A stretch of DNA of 22,293 nucleotides, from IMG/VR virus record IMGVR_UViG_3300025086_000281, positions 1-22,293 of that record; one strand, written 5' to 3'. A program made the translations under genes and the position numbers. Origin of the DNA: a virus. This document shows positions 13,512 to 22,261 of the stretch, in pieces. Numbering within the stretch: position 1 is the stretch's first letter; the number at the start of each line of letters is the position of its first letter. The notes beneath the pieces were generated by a model that saw only the letters and a list, made by a program, of their open reading frames with translations, ran no database searches and had not been told where the DNA came from.

Positions 13512-16084
13512 TGGAACGTCTTTTTAACAATCAGATCCGGCCACAAGCGCAGCCGATCAGTTCATTCGTTCAGCCTCAGCAGTTCAGGCGAGCCAATGCG
13601 GCACAGCCGGCGTTGCTTGGCAATGTCAGCACGATCGTCCAGGCGCAACAGCAGAGCCAAGGATCGGTCGCTGGTTTCAATCAAATGGAACAGCTGACCA
13701 ATGCGTTGAAACCTTTCAGCAAAGAGCTGACGAAAGGACTCAATCGTGGCTTCACGATGTATGCCACAAGCAACATCGAAGCTGGATATTACGAGGAAGC
13801 AAGGAACCAAGCTGAGCGAGCTCGGCTGCAGATGCAGCTCAATCAAGAGAAGGGGGCCGAGGAAGCAGCGGCATTGCAGACCCAGCTGGCGAAAATAGAT
13901 CCAGTGGGTGCAAGCCTGCTGAGTGAGGCGAATCCTTGGAAAGCGATTGGCCGTCGCCGTGCCCTGGCTCAGCAAGCAGCTGGTCAAGTTGCGACAGAGT
14001 TGCAAGGCGATCTTGTCAATAATGCGTCAGAGCTGTCTGGAATTAAGCCTGGGAGCCAAGAGCTTGGCGACCGCAAGATGCGGCTAACGCAGCAGGTCTA
14101 TCAGCGGTTTGGCTTGACTGGTAACGAGCTCGAAGCGAATTATTATGTGACGCCTGAGGTCAACAGGCAGTGGGATAAATACACGCAAACGCAGAGCAAG
14201 TTGTATGACACTGAGCTGCTGGATTCAACCATACGGTTGACAGGCCAAGCGGCAGCAACTTCTGTGAAAGGTGTTGTCACTAATGGCGTGTTGACGCCGA
14301 TTGGTGTCATTACCCCTGACAACGCTGATTGGGCAGGATTGGCAGGATTGCAGATCAGCAATGAAATCGATAAATCCTTGAGCCTTCTGGGTGGCGAAGA
14401 CAGGATTAAAGCGATTGAAAAAATCAAACAGCAGCTGGCTTACCTTGCGGCGACTGGTGGTCCACGGTATCGGCAGGCTATTGAAAATATCCGCTGGGGC
14501 CGAAGGGTTGTTGATGCTGAAGGCAAAGACGATCTCAGTAAGCGGCCGACTTGGCTGGAATCTAGGCCTTATGACTTGGCTGATTATACAAAGAAAGCGC
14601 TTGAGACTAAAAACGCTCTCTACAACGAACAGCAGCAGTCTTTGGAAAGCCAGTTTGAACAGGATCTTGAGAAGGCGACTGCAGGATTGGTTGAAAATTC
14701 TCCCGAATGGTATGACGCAGTTCGCGCTGTTGACGAGAGGTATGAACAAGAAGGCCTGCGAAACCGTGCGCAGAAACTAAGTTCTTGGATTGACAATGAA
14801 GAGGCAATTGCAGCAGACGTTGGCGTTGATCTGCGCGGCCCTGTTGATGCCGAGGATGTCCAGGAAATTGAGGATTACATTGACGGCTTAACGATAGAAC
14901 AGCTTGAAGATAAGGACGCGATGAAAGATTTTGACAATAGGTTAGTTAGTTATGTCGAAAGGGTTGTTGGCGCTAAGAATCGCAAAACTGAAAGAGCAAG
15001 GCTGAGAAAGCTGATTCAAGACAGAATCGATGTGCTCAACAGTTCCCCGACAGGTGTAACGAGTGAGATCAATAACTATGTGAAATCAGATTTACTTGAT
15101 CCTGCAATTGCGGCGCTGAAGCCAAGCAGAAACAATCTGAATGGGCGAATGGTTTATAGAAAAGGCCAGTCGGACGCCACGGCTCAGCGATACAAGGCTT
15201 TTGAAAACACTGTTCGTGGTTTGTATCAGCGTGAATACCAGAATCAGCTAAACATTTGGCGTGCTCAAAATGAAGGGATTGATACGCCGAACCTGCAAGA
15301 CAAGGCTGACCTTATTAAAAACACTGCTACAGCAGTTCGCAGCAGCGATTCATTCAAACAAGCCAGAGATATTGCGCTTGGAAAGCTGCAGCCAGATGGG
15401 ACTCCAAAGCCACCGCCGCCACCAGCGGGCAATAGAAATCTGAATGAAGGGCCGATCCCAGCGAAAGCAGCTGGCACTGTTACTGCAGGGCAGGCCCGCG
15501 AATACAGGACTAAGCCAATCATGGATGGCCGCTGGGTTCGTAGTGAATACACCAACTACGCCAACACCAGGAAGACCAGCCCACAGCTGAATGGACTTGC
15601 CAAAAAGGCTGGTGTTGCCCCGTTGCGGTTCTTGATTGAACAGCTGAATCAATATCCAGGGCTCGACCCACAGGGCGCAGTTCGCGATGCACTGCTGAAA
15701 GATCTGAACAAGGACAAGCAGAGTTCGACGCCTGCAGTTTCGTATGGGAACGAATTAGCTCGGTTGCCGAATTTTGAGCAAGGCCCTGCGCAAGGTGAAA
15801 ACACCCCGATCAAGTGGTATCCGCAAGGCGGACCAGATTCGCTCCGAGGTTTTTACGGACCAGAAAAGGCTTCGCGTTCGTATGGAAACGAATTAGCTCG
15901 GTTGCCTGGTGGTGTGTCAGGCCCAGCTCAAGGCCCATACACACCTATCAGAAACGATGGCAGCGGAAACATGCCTGACGGCAGAGAACCCGGCGTTCCT
16001 GTGCCATTGCCGATGAGAGTTCAGCGCTCACCTGGCTCATGGCTGACCGCAATGGTGATGCCCGTTCTCACCCCTAACGCCTAG
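13511..16084 (+). CDS. Internal virion protein, T7 gp15-like
   Basis: An 857-residue helical protein (T7 gp15 is 747). T7 gp15 is part of the internal core and, after ejection, of the periplasmic conduit with gp16. The N-terminal 60 residues are glutamine-rich; residues 90-130 and 360-560 are long charged helices (coiled-coil-like). From about residue 640 the chain is proline- and glycine-rich and contains SYGNELARLP twice (Ser744 and Ser790), each followed by GPAQG and TPI. The start overlaps the preceding stop by one base (TGATG type). No enzymatic motif is seen. Assignment is from order, size and helical character. Confidence 0.82.
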   Translation: MERLFNNQIRPQAQPISSFVQPQQFRRANAAQPALLGNVSTIVQAQQQSQGSVAGFNQMEQLTNALKPFSKELTKGLNRGFTMYATSNIEAGYYEEARNQAERARLQMQLNQEKGAEEAAALQTQLAKIDPVGASLLSEANPWKAIGRRRALAQQAAGQVATELQGDLVNNASELSGIKPGSQELGDRKMRLTQQVYQRFGLTGNELEANYYVTPEVNRQWDKYTQTQSKLYDTELLDSTIRLTGQAAATSVKGVVTNGVLTPIGVITPDNADWAGLAGLQISNEIDKSLSLLGGEDRIKAIEKIKQQLAYLAATGGPRYRQAIENIRWGRRVVDAEGKDDLSKRPTWLESRPYDLADYTKKALETKNALYNEQQQSLESQFEQDLEKATAGLVENSPEWYDAVRAVDERYEQEGLRNRAQKLSSWIDNEEAIAADVGVDLRGPVDAEDVQEIEDYIDGLTIEQLEDKDAMKDFDNRLVSYVERVVGAKNRKTERARLRKLIQDRIDVLNSSPTGVTSEINNYVKSDLLDPAIAALKPSRNNLNGRMVYRKGQSDATAQRYKAFENTVRGLYQREYQNQLNIWRAQNEGIDTPNLQDKADLIKNTATAVRSSDSFKQARDIALGKLQPDGTPKPPPPPAGNRNLNEGPIPAKAAGTVTAGQAREYRTKPIMDGRWVRSEYTNYANTRKTSPQLNGLAKKAGVAPLRFLIEQLNQYPGLDPQGAVRDALLKDLNKDKQSSTPAVSYGNELARLPNFEQGPAQGENTPIKWYPQGGPDSLRGFYGPEKASRSYGNELARLPGGVSGPAQGPYTPIRNDGSGNMPDGREPGVPVPLPMRVQRSPGSWLTAMVMPVLTPNA
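15740..15906 (+). repeat. Two near-identical 29-base coding repeats in the gp15-like gene
   Basis: Bases 15740-15768 and 15878-15906 differ at one position and lie 138 bases (46 codons) apart in the same frame. Each encodes SYGNELARLP. Protein likeness extends further (GPAQG then TPI) while the DNA between differs, so it is an old segment duplication with the core held at both protein and DNA level. Confidence 0.85.
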
Positions 16085-16088
16085 ACCC

Positions 16089-18842
16089 ATGCAACCTCTT
16101 TTTGCCATTCCTGAGATCGACGAGGAGACCGCTTACGAGCCGGTCAAAGTTGCTTATCCAGAGAGTCCACGGGGTCCTGGCGGGCTGCCGCCTGATCTGA
16201 CGGATGTTCTGCGAACAAACGTCGGCAATCAGCTTGGCCCGATTCCACAGGAGCAGCTGAATCAGATGACTCCAAGTCAGCTGCGTGCGCTGAAAAACCA
16301 GCGGTTTGAAGATGCTGCCGGCTGGGGCAGGCCACTGGCTCAACTCTTTAATGCGGTGACATCACCAGCAGTGGGCGAGGGAATGATCCTTGGCATCCCA
16401 AACGCATTGGCGCAGCTGGGCCGAAACACAGTTGATGCTTTGGTGGGCCTGCCCAGCGAGTCAGAGAGCGCTGAGTTCGGCATTGAATACACACCAACAC
16501 CGCAGATTCCTAGAGACGCACTGGCTGGTATCAACCCACTGAGAGAAGGCGACCCTGCTGATACACCAGCTGATCAATACGGCTACGAGATCGGCGCTGA
16601 GTCAGCAGCTGAACTCGCTGGTTTCGCTACTGGTTCAGGATTGCTGCGTCGATTGCCGCAGGCAGCCAGGCTTGCCAATGCCATCAGGCAAACCAGAACG
16701 GTTAAGAGCCTGGCGGTTGCTGGCAGTCAGAACAGAACGATTCGACGTGGCATCAACCTTGCTCGCTTTGGTGGAGAGGCGCTGTTTGATAACGCCTTAT
16801 CGCAGATCTATTCAGATCCGTCGTTTGGCAATGCTGCTGACCTGACTTCAGTTGTGGGAATTTCCAACCCACTGCAAACAAACGAGAACGACGATTACTG
16901 GGAAGCGCAGGTCAAAAAGCTGACTGCGGACACATTGTTCATTTTCAAGCTGGCTGGCGGTGCTCAGGCAATCCCGGCAGTCCGTCGTCTGGCTGATGGC
17001 GATATGGCGTTTGGCTTGGAAGAGCTGGCCCGTGTTGAGCTTGAGCCGTATGTGCCAAGAAAGATCACGCAGCCTCAGCTGCCACCGGCTTCATCTGTTG
17101 ATCAGCAGTTTGATTCAGCTATTGATCGCACTACCTCTGCACAGTTGCAGGCACAGCAGGTAGCGCAGCAGCAGGAACGCATCAACACGATGTTCCCTGG
17201 ACTGCGGGAACTGAATAGCGACCAGCTGGCCATCGACATTACGTCGGTTGGCGGCACCGGCACCGGCAACAGACTTAGCAGGGTCGAGACGCCTGAAGGT
17301 GAGGTTGTCCCTGGCGGCCCGGAATTTGAATTCAAACAACGTCCAAGGCAGGGCGCACTTGATTTGGGTGAATTCGGTGATGCACCGGATCCACGACCAG
17401 AGATCTCCACGTATCTGGCAGAGCTCGATGAGCTGGATGATGCAGGGCTGCGGCGTGTTGTGGCCAACGTCAACCAAGACGAGAGATTGATTGCCCGGCA
17501 GCGATTGCTTGAAGATGCAGAAGCTCGCGCAATTGCAGCTGAAGAAAAGATCTTTGAGGTGGGTGACCGTCTTGACTTGCCTGAAGGAGACAAGCGCAAG
17601 CTGACTGAAAAAGGCTCTAAGCGAATCCTGAACAAGGCGAACAAAGAGCTTGAGCTAGCACGAATTGAAGCAAGCAATATTTCGGCGGAACCATTCACTC
17701 CTGCCAGCGTTGGCGATCAGCTGGCAATGGAGTTGCAACCAGTGCGTCTAGGCCAGCTTGATCTGGACCTTGACCCCAAAGCAAAGGTTGAGAGTCCTGA
17801 GATTCAGCTGCCCAGCCTGGAGAAGTTTGAATTCGATGAGGCCACCGGGACGTGGCGACCGAAGAAAGCTGATGGCGGCTATCCCAGCCTGGAGGCGTAT
17901 CGCGAAGACATCTCCGGCTGGAACCGTGATCTGCTCAGAGGGATGGCATCGCCGGAGAACAGCCCGCAGATCGCTGCACTGGTGAAGGCAAGGACTGGCC
18001 GCCGGGTGTGGGCTGCCAAAAAGCAGGACATCGTTGATGCGCTGGTTGAGTATGCCGGCCGCACCAAGCGATACGCCGTTGACCCTGGCAGGCAGTTGGA
18101 GATTCCTGGTCAGCAGGGACAGTTGCCGGTGAACCAATTGGTGACAACAGAAACAGGCGTTGCCATTGATGTTCCGTTCCAGCGTCGTGGCATGAGTGCT
18201 GACGAGCGCGAGCTGATGAAGAAGAAGATTCTGCAGGCAGCGATTGATGCAGGTGAGGTGCAGGCAGACATCACCCCGCCACCAGCAGGTCTGCCGCAGA
18301 TTCAATTCAACCAGGGTGAGTTGATTGAGTCGCTGTTTAACGCTGACGCGAGCGGCCAGCTTGATCTGCTCAAAGGCTATGCCGACGGCGAAATCCCGAC
18401 CTACAAGGCTGGCGGTAAAAACGCTGAAGCTCTGATTGAGGAAGTGCGGTCGCGGTTCGATTGGGCAGAGCTTGATGGTGCTGGCCAGGTCGCATCGAAG
18501 AAAGCGATGTGGGAGAAGGAGGGATGGAACAAGTTGACGTGGGATGAGCGCAAGCGGTTGATGATGCTCAACCGTGAAGAGACAGGCCTTTACCGGGATA
18601 CGCCGGGGGAGGTGACTGACGTTGGAACCACGACTCAGTTGTTGGAGTGGACTCCAGAAGGCAACGTGCCAGCCAAGGAAGCAGCAGTTAAAAAGCCTGC
18701 AGCAACCAAGCCAAAATCAAGGCGCAAATCCAAGAGCACCAAGACCCCTGATCAGGTCAAGGTCGATCAAACCCTTAAACGAGCCGACGACGACGTTCGT
18801 CGACTTGAAAAGCAACTAGCGGAGGCAACCTGCAATGGCTGA
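16089..18842 (+). CDS. Large internal virion protein, first gp16-position protein
   Basis: A 917-residue protein directly after the gp15-like gene. In T7 this place is taken by gp16 (1318 residues), the largest ejected protein. The N-terminus is proline-rich; residues about 75-130 and 180-250 hold glycine/alanine-rich hydrophobic helices (for example GEGMILGIPNALAQLG) that might touch membranes. The middle (450-560) is a charged, acidic coiled-coil-like region, and the end (about 865-890) is very lysine-rich before a final helix. I see no lytic transglycosylase motif, which T7 gp16 carries at its N-terminus. No strong ribosome site precedes the ATG at 16089. It overlaps the next large gene by 8 bases. 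Role inferred from position and size. Confidence 0.75.
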   Translation: MQPLFAIPEIDEETAYEPVKVAYPESPRGPGGLPPDLTDVLRTNVGNQLGPIPQEQLNQMTPSQLRALKNQRFEDAAGWGRPLAQLFNAVTSPAVGEGMILGIPNALAQLGRNTVDALVGLPSESESAEFGIEYTPTPQIPRDALAGINPLREGDPADTPADQYGYEIGAESAAELAGFATGSGLLRRLPQAARLANAIRQTRTVKSLAVAGSQNRTIRRGINLARFGGEALFDNALSQIYSDPSFGNAADLTSVVGISNPLQTNENDDYWEAQVKKLTADTLFIFKLAGGAQAIPAVRRLADGDMAFGLEELARVELEPYVPRKITQPQLPPASSVDQQFDSAIDRTTSAQLQAQQVAQQQERINTMFPGLRELNSDQLAIDITSVGGTGTGNRLSRVETPEGEVVPGGPEFEFKQRPRQGALDLGEFGDAPDPRPEISTYLAELDELDDAGLRRVVANVNQDERLIARQRLLEDAEARAIAAEEKIFEVGDRLDLPEGDKRKLTEKGSKRILNKANKELELARIEASNISAEPFTPASVGDQLAMELQPVRLGQLDLDLDPKAKVESPEIQLPSLEKFEFDEATGTWRPKKADGGYPSLEAYREDISGWNRDLLRGMASPENSPQIAALVKARTGRRVWAAKKQDIVDALVEYAGRTKRYAVDPGRQLEIPGQQGQLPVNQLVTTETGVAIDVPFQRRGMSADERELMKKKILQAAIDAGEVQADITPPPAGLPQIQFNQGELIESLFNADASGQLDLLKGYADGEIPTYKAGGKNAEALIEEVRSRFDWAELDGAGQVASKKAMWEKEGWNKLTWDERKRLMMLNREETGLYRDTPGEVTDVGTTTQLLEWTPEGNVPAKEAAVKKPAATKPKSRRKSKSTKTPDQVKVDQTLKRADDDVRRLEKQLAEATCNG
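17136..17151 (+). promoter_or_regulatory. Intragenic copy of the TCTGCAC motif
   Basis: TCTGCACAGTTGCAGG matches the site-2 motif TCTGCACATCTGCAAC at 12 of 16 positions, including TCTGCACA and TGCA at the same spacing. It is inside the coding region of the first gp16-position gene, encoding SAQLQA. It could be an internal promoter for the second large gene, but one such match by chance is not surprising. Confidence 0.2.
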
Positions 18843-21800
18843 TTGTTCAAAGATTGAAGCTGAACTTCAGCGTGCACGGGAACGGCAAGCTGCTGCGCAA
18901 AAGCTGAAGCGGCAGGTTGATGCCGAGGCGAAAGCCACTGCTGAGATGAGAGCGGAGGAAGAGGCGACAGGCGCCAAGCCATTCCGCACGTTCTCCATGG
19001 TGGACGGCACCAAGATCAGGATCAATCCGCGTGAGTTCTACCGACAGGTGGAGCTGGACAACATCGGTCTGGGTGAAGACAAGGTGCGTGAGTTGGTGCG
19101 TGCTCGCTTCGACAAGGACGCCAAGCCTGATGGCAGCGAAGGGTTGAACATCAACTACGCGGAGATGGAATTCAACGATGAGAACCGCAACATCCTGCTG
19201 GAGTTGGCCGGTGCTCGTCGCATGAAATCTGCTGCTGGCGCTGAGCTGGCAATGGAATTCACCGAAGAAGCGGCGCGTGAGCAGCTGCTCGACAACATCC
19301 GAATGCTGGGTGGTGATGCTGCTGAGATTGCCAGGGTGATGGGGCGGAACAGTGCAGGACTGAAGAAGCTGCCAGTCCTGATGGTGATGGCGAAGAAGAT
19401 GAAATTCGACAGCGCTCGGTATTACGCCGACTTGTTGGATGACACGGGCACGTTGATTGATACGTTCGGCGTCAGCCCTGCGATGCAGGCCAGGCTGTCG
19501 CGTGCCTCACAGTTCACTCATTTCTTTGAGCAGTTTGATGCGCTGGTTTCCAGGAAGGTGGGCCAAGCATTGGCATCACGTCAGTTTGGTTCGATTTCCG
19601 AACGCTTGGACGGAATTGGAGATGAGATTGATTTTGGAAACATCAAGAGCCTTGATCTGGAACTGTTGGAAGAGGGCAGCCTTGCTGCTCAAGTGAGCGA
19701 GGCAATCCTGCAGGGGAACGCAGAAGACCTGCGCAAGATTGCGCGTGCCAAGCGTGTTGGTGCATTGAATGAAGTTGGCCTGAATGAGGGCAGGATCTCT
19801 ACGCAGGTGAGGATCCTGAACAACCTGCGCCGGGACAACATGTTCTTGAGCCCGTCCACCTGGGTGCAGCGCAACGTGGTAGCTGGTGCGCTGGTGAACT
19901 TCAGCAATGGCGCTGAGGATTTTTACTCCATGGCCTTCAAGAGAAAGGACTTGGGGGATGCCTATCGCATGTCGATGTTCGCTGTCCGCAATATGGGGAT
20001 GGGAATGAGCGCTGCATTCGGCAATGCGTTCGAGATGCTGACAACAGGCAAGCCGACATTTACGCAGGCCGGGATCAAGGAAGGTCTTGATCCGATGTCA
20101 CTGGTCAACAGGAAAGAGAACAATCAGCAGATCATGTTGAAAACCAGGGATGACCTGAATTCTCTGTGGGAAGAAGTTGTTGAGGGGAACATTGCGCAGA
20201 AGGCTGGCGCTGCAGCGGAAGCAACAGTGGATGTTCCCCTGTCAGCGTTGACGTTGATGAGCACCGGCGCTCGCTACTTGCTGGGCAAAACGATTGAAAG
20301 CTTGCCTGGTGGCAGCACTGCTGGATATTCACCAGGCTTTTCGCTGTTGGCTGCTGGTGATGAAGTCACCCGCAAGATGGCGTTTGATTGGGCTGCCAGC
20401 AAAACGGCCTACGACAACGCCCTGACCGAATGGGATCAGCTTGTTGATAAGCCAGAAGGAATCTCCAAGGCGCAGTGGGTAGCTGATCGCGCCAATGAGC
20501 GAGCAGAAGCTGCAGTGTTTGCGCCAGAGAAGATGACTGCTGATGACCTGGCAGTGATCAGACGCCAAGCCGGTGGAATGCAGTTTGGCGATATGGGCGA
20601 TGACGCGCTGCGTCTGAAGCTGTTCAACGATCAGGCTGGACTGCCAAACCTTGGAACACCTGAAGGCAGGGCTGGTGCGGCGCGTGGCGCTGCAGCCACA
20701 TTCACGCAAAAGATTGACGGCCAAGTTGGCGTCGGCATTCAGATGATCAGGCAGAACCCGCTGGGTGGCTGGGTCATGCCAGTGTTTCAGACCCCATACA
20801 ACGGTCTGAAGTGGTTGATCGGCCGCGACTTTCTGTGGCAGCTGCCACAGCAATTTATCAAGGAAACACGTCAGGCCAGGGGGGTTGCTGATGACCTGCC
20901 ATTCACGGCAGATGAGATGGCTGATGCTCGTGCCAGAACACTGAATGCATTCATGATCAGTGCGACAACTTATGGGCTGTGGCAATCAGGCGTGTTCCGC
21001 GATGGTGGCAGCTTTAACCCTGATCAAAGGAAGCGTGAGAACAACCCAGCGTTGGGCGCACCGTATTCATTTGCTTTCAGCATGGGCAACATTCTTGGCA
21101 TGTCCAAGCTTTCAATTCCAGGCGCATCAATTGATCTGGTTGACCTGATGGGATTACAGGCTGATGTGCACCGAGCACGCCACGAAAGCCTTATCAATGA
21201 CACGGATGTTCAAGAGTTCATCTTCTCTATCAGCCAGGCGTATATGCGTGTGCTGGATAACAAGTCAACGCTGACTGGCGTGATGGACATCCTCAACATG
21301 ATCAATCGGGTAGCAACGGGTCAGAAGGTTGACTTCACACAAGTCATGGCAGGTCAGATGAATGGAGTCTTGCCCTTGTCTGGGTTCATGGGTGCTGCAT
21401 CGCGTGGCTTTCAGGACCCAAACGAGCAGCAGACGTTTGGCCGTCGGCAACTGTCTCCAACCGAGGTTGAAGCGTTAGGCAAAGATCCCAATTGGAATGT
21501 GTTCCAGAAGTTTTGGGGCAGGGTGGCTCGCAACTATCCAATCGTTGGAACCATTGGCTATCAGTATCAAGACAAGGATTGGTTGATGCGTGATCGTCGC
21601 CGGCCATTTGGTGTGCCGGTGGATTCTGCTGCACCTTTCGCAATCCTTCTGACGAACGACAGTCCACTGGATCAGTGGATGAACAAGAACGGCTTCGGTG
21701 CCAAGCCAAGACCTGAAGGCAAAGTGGGTGGCTCTGACTTGGGCCTGCCGACTGGCACTGCGGCAACAACAATGTCGATGGATGAAGAGCGGACCTATCG

Positions 21801-22245
21801 GATTGAGATGAACCGGATCAAGGGTGATGTTCCAGTTGAGTTGATCCTGGGTAAAACCAACGCAGTAATCAACACAGGCACCAACGTCTACAACATCAAC
21901 CAATACACCCGAGGCAAAACGCTAATTGAAGCGTTGACAGCGTTAAGCGAGGATCCGCGATACAACGCTGATCTGTCATTGCCTTACGGACCGAGCCTTG
22001 AAAACTCACAGCTGCCCGTTTGGGATCAATCATTGGCCAAGAGGAAAGAAAGGATCAATGACCCTGGTGGTGTCTACAAAGTGTTCAACGCGATTGTCGA
22101 TTACTACGACAAGCTGGGATTGACGGCAATGGCGCGACAGCACCCTGACTTTGTGAAGAAGGCAATTGCCAACACGCAAGTCAGAAAGGAGAGAGAGCTG
22201 GAGAACTACGAGGCGCAGTCACCGCTGGGTCTTTCCCGGCAATGA
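18835..22245 (+). CDS. Large internal virion protein, second gp16-position protein
   Basis: An 1136-residue protein, by far the largest in the window. The first 45 residues are a charged helix (coiled-coil-like), matched by a charged helix at the end of the preceding protein. Residues about 345-430 (FLSPSTWVQRNVVAGALV, RNMGMGMSAAFGNAFEML) and 640-720 (MIRQNPLGGWVMPVFQTPYN, LNAFMISATTYGLW) have conserved-looking, weakly hydrophobic helices of the kind seen in the gp16 C-terminal part and in large phage structural polyproteins. I see no transglycosylase or other catalytic motif. GGAGG (18821-18825) lies 9 bases before the ATG at 18835, so it has its own start and is not just the second half of a frameshifted gene. 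It is presumably ejected with the other internal proteins; this is inferred from position. Confidence 0.78.
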   Translation: MADCSKIEAELQRARERQAAAQKLKRQVDAEAKATAEMRAEEEATGAKPFRTFSMVDGTKIRINPREFYRQVELDNIGLGEDKVRELVRARFDKDAKPDGSEGLNINYAEMEFNDENRNILLELAGARRMKSAAGAELAMEFTEEAAREQLLDNIRMLGGDAAEIARVMGRNSAGLKKLPVLMVMAKKMKFDSARYYADLLDDTGTLIDTFGVSPAMQARLSRASQFTHFFEQFDALVSRKVGQALASRQFGSISERLDGIGDEIDFGNIKSLDLELLEEGSLAAQVSEAILQGNAEDLRKIARAKRVGALNEVGLNEGRISTQVRILNNLRRDNMFLSPSTWVQRNVVAGALVNFSNGAEDFYSMAFKRKDLGDAYRMSMFAVRNMGMGMSAAFGNAFEMLTTGKPTFTQAGIKEGLDPMSLVNRKENNQQIMLKTRDDLNSLWEEVVEGNIAQKAGAAAEATVDVPLSALTLMSTGARYLLGKTIESLPGGSTAGYSPGFSLLAAGDEVTRKMAFDWAASKTAYDNALTEWDQLVDKPEGISKAQWVADRANERAEAAVFAPEKMTADDLAVIRRQAGGMQFGDMGDDALRLKLFNDQAGLPNLGTPEGRAGAARGAAATFTQKIDGQVGVGIQMIRQNPLGGWVMPVFQTPYNGLKWLIGRDFLWQLPQQFIKETRQARGVADDLPFTADEMADARARTLNAFMISATTYGLWQSGVFRDGGSFNPDQRKRENNPALGAPYSFAFSMGNILGMSKLSIPGASIDLVDLMGLQADVHRARHESLINDTDVQEFIFSISQAYMRVLDNKSTLTGVMDILNMINRVATGQKVDFTQVMAGQMNGVLPLSGFMGAASRGFQDPNEQQTFGRRQLSPTEVEALGKDPNWNVFQKFWGRVARNYPIVGTIGYQYQDKDWLMRDRRRPFGVPVDSAAPFAILLTNDSPLDQWMNKNGFGAKPRPEGKVGGSDLGLPTGTAATTMSMDEERTYRIEMNRIKGDVPVELILGKTNAVINTGTNVYNINQYTRGKTLIEALTALSEDPRYNADLSLPYGPSLENSQLPVWDQSLAKRKERINDPGGVYKVFNAIVDYYDKLGLTAMARQHPDFVKKAIANTQVRKERELENYEAQSPLGLSRQ

Positions 22246-22261
22246 CACCCGGCCTACACTG

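Noticed and set aside
17102-17698. A 198-residue antisense open frame rich in serine
   Set aside because: Serine runs come from the complement of Gln/Glu/Leu-rich codons of the sense gene; no start signal or recognisable motif.
20329-20985. A 218-residue antisense open frame
   Set aside because: It lies entirely opposite the second large virion gene, is rich in Cys, His and Ser as expected from a complementary shadow, and has no ribosome site. The whole window is otherwise one-strand.
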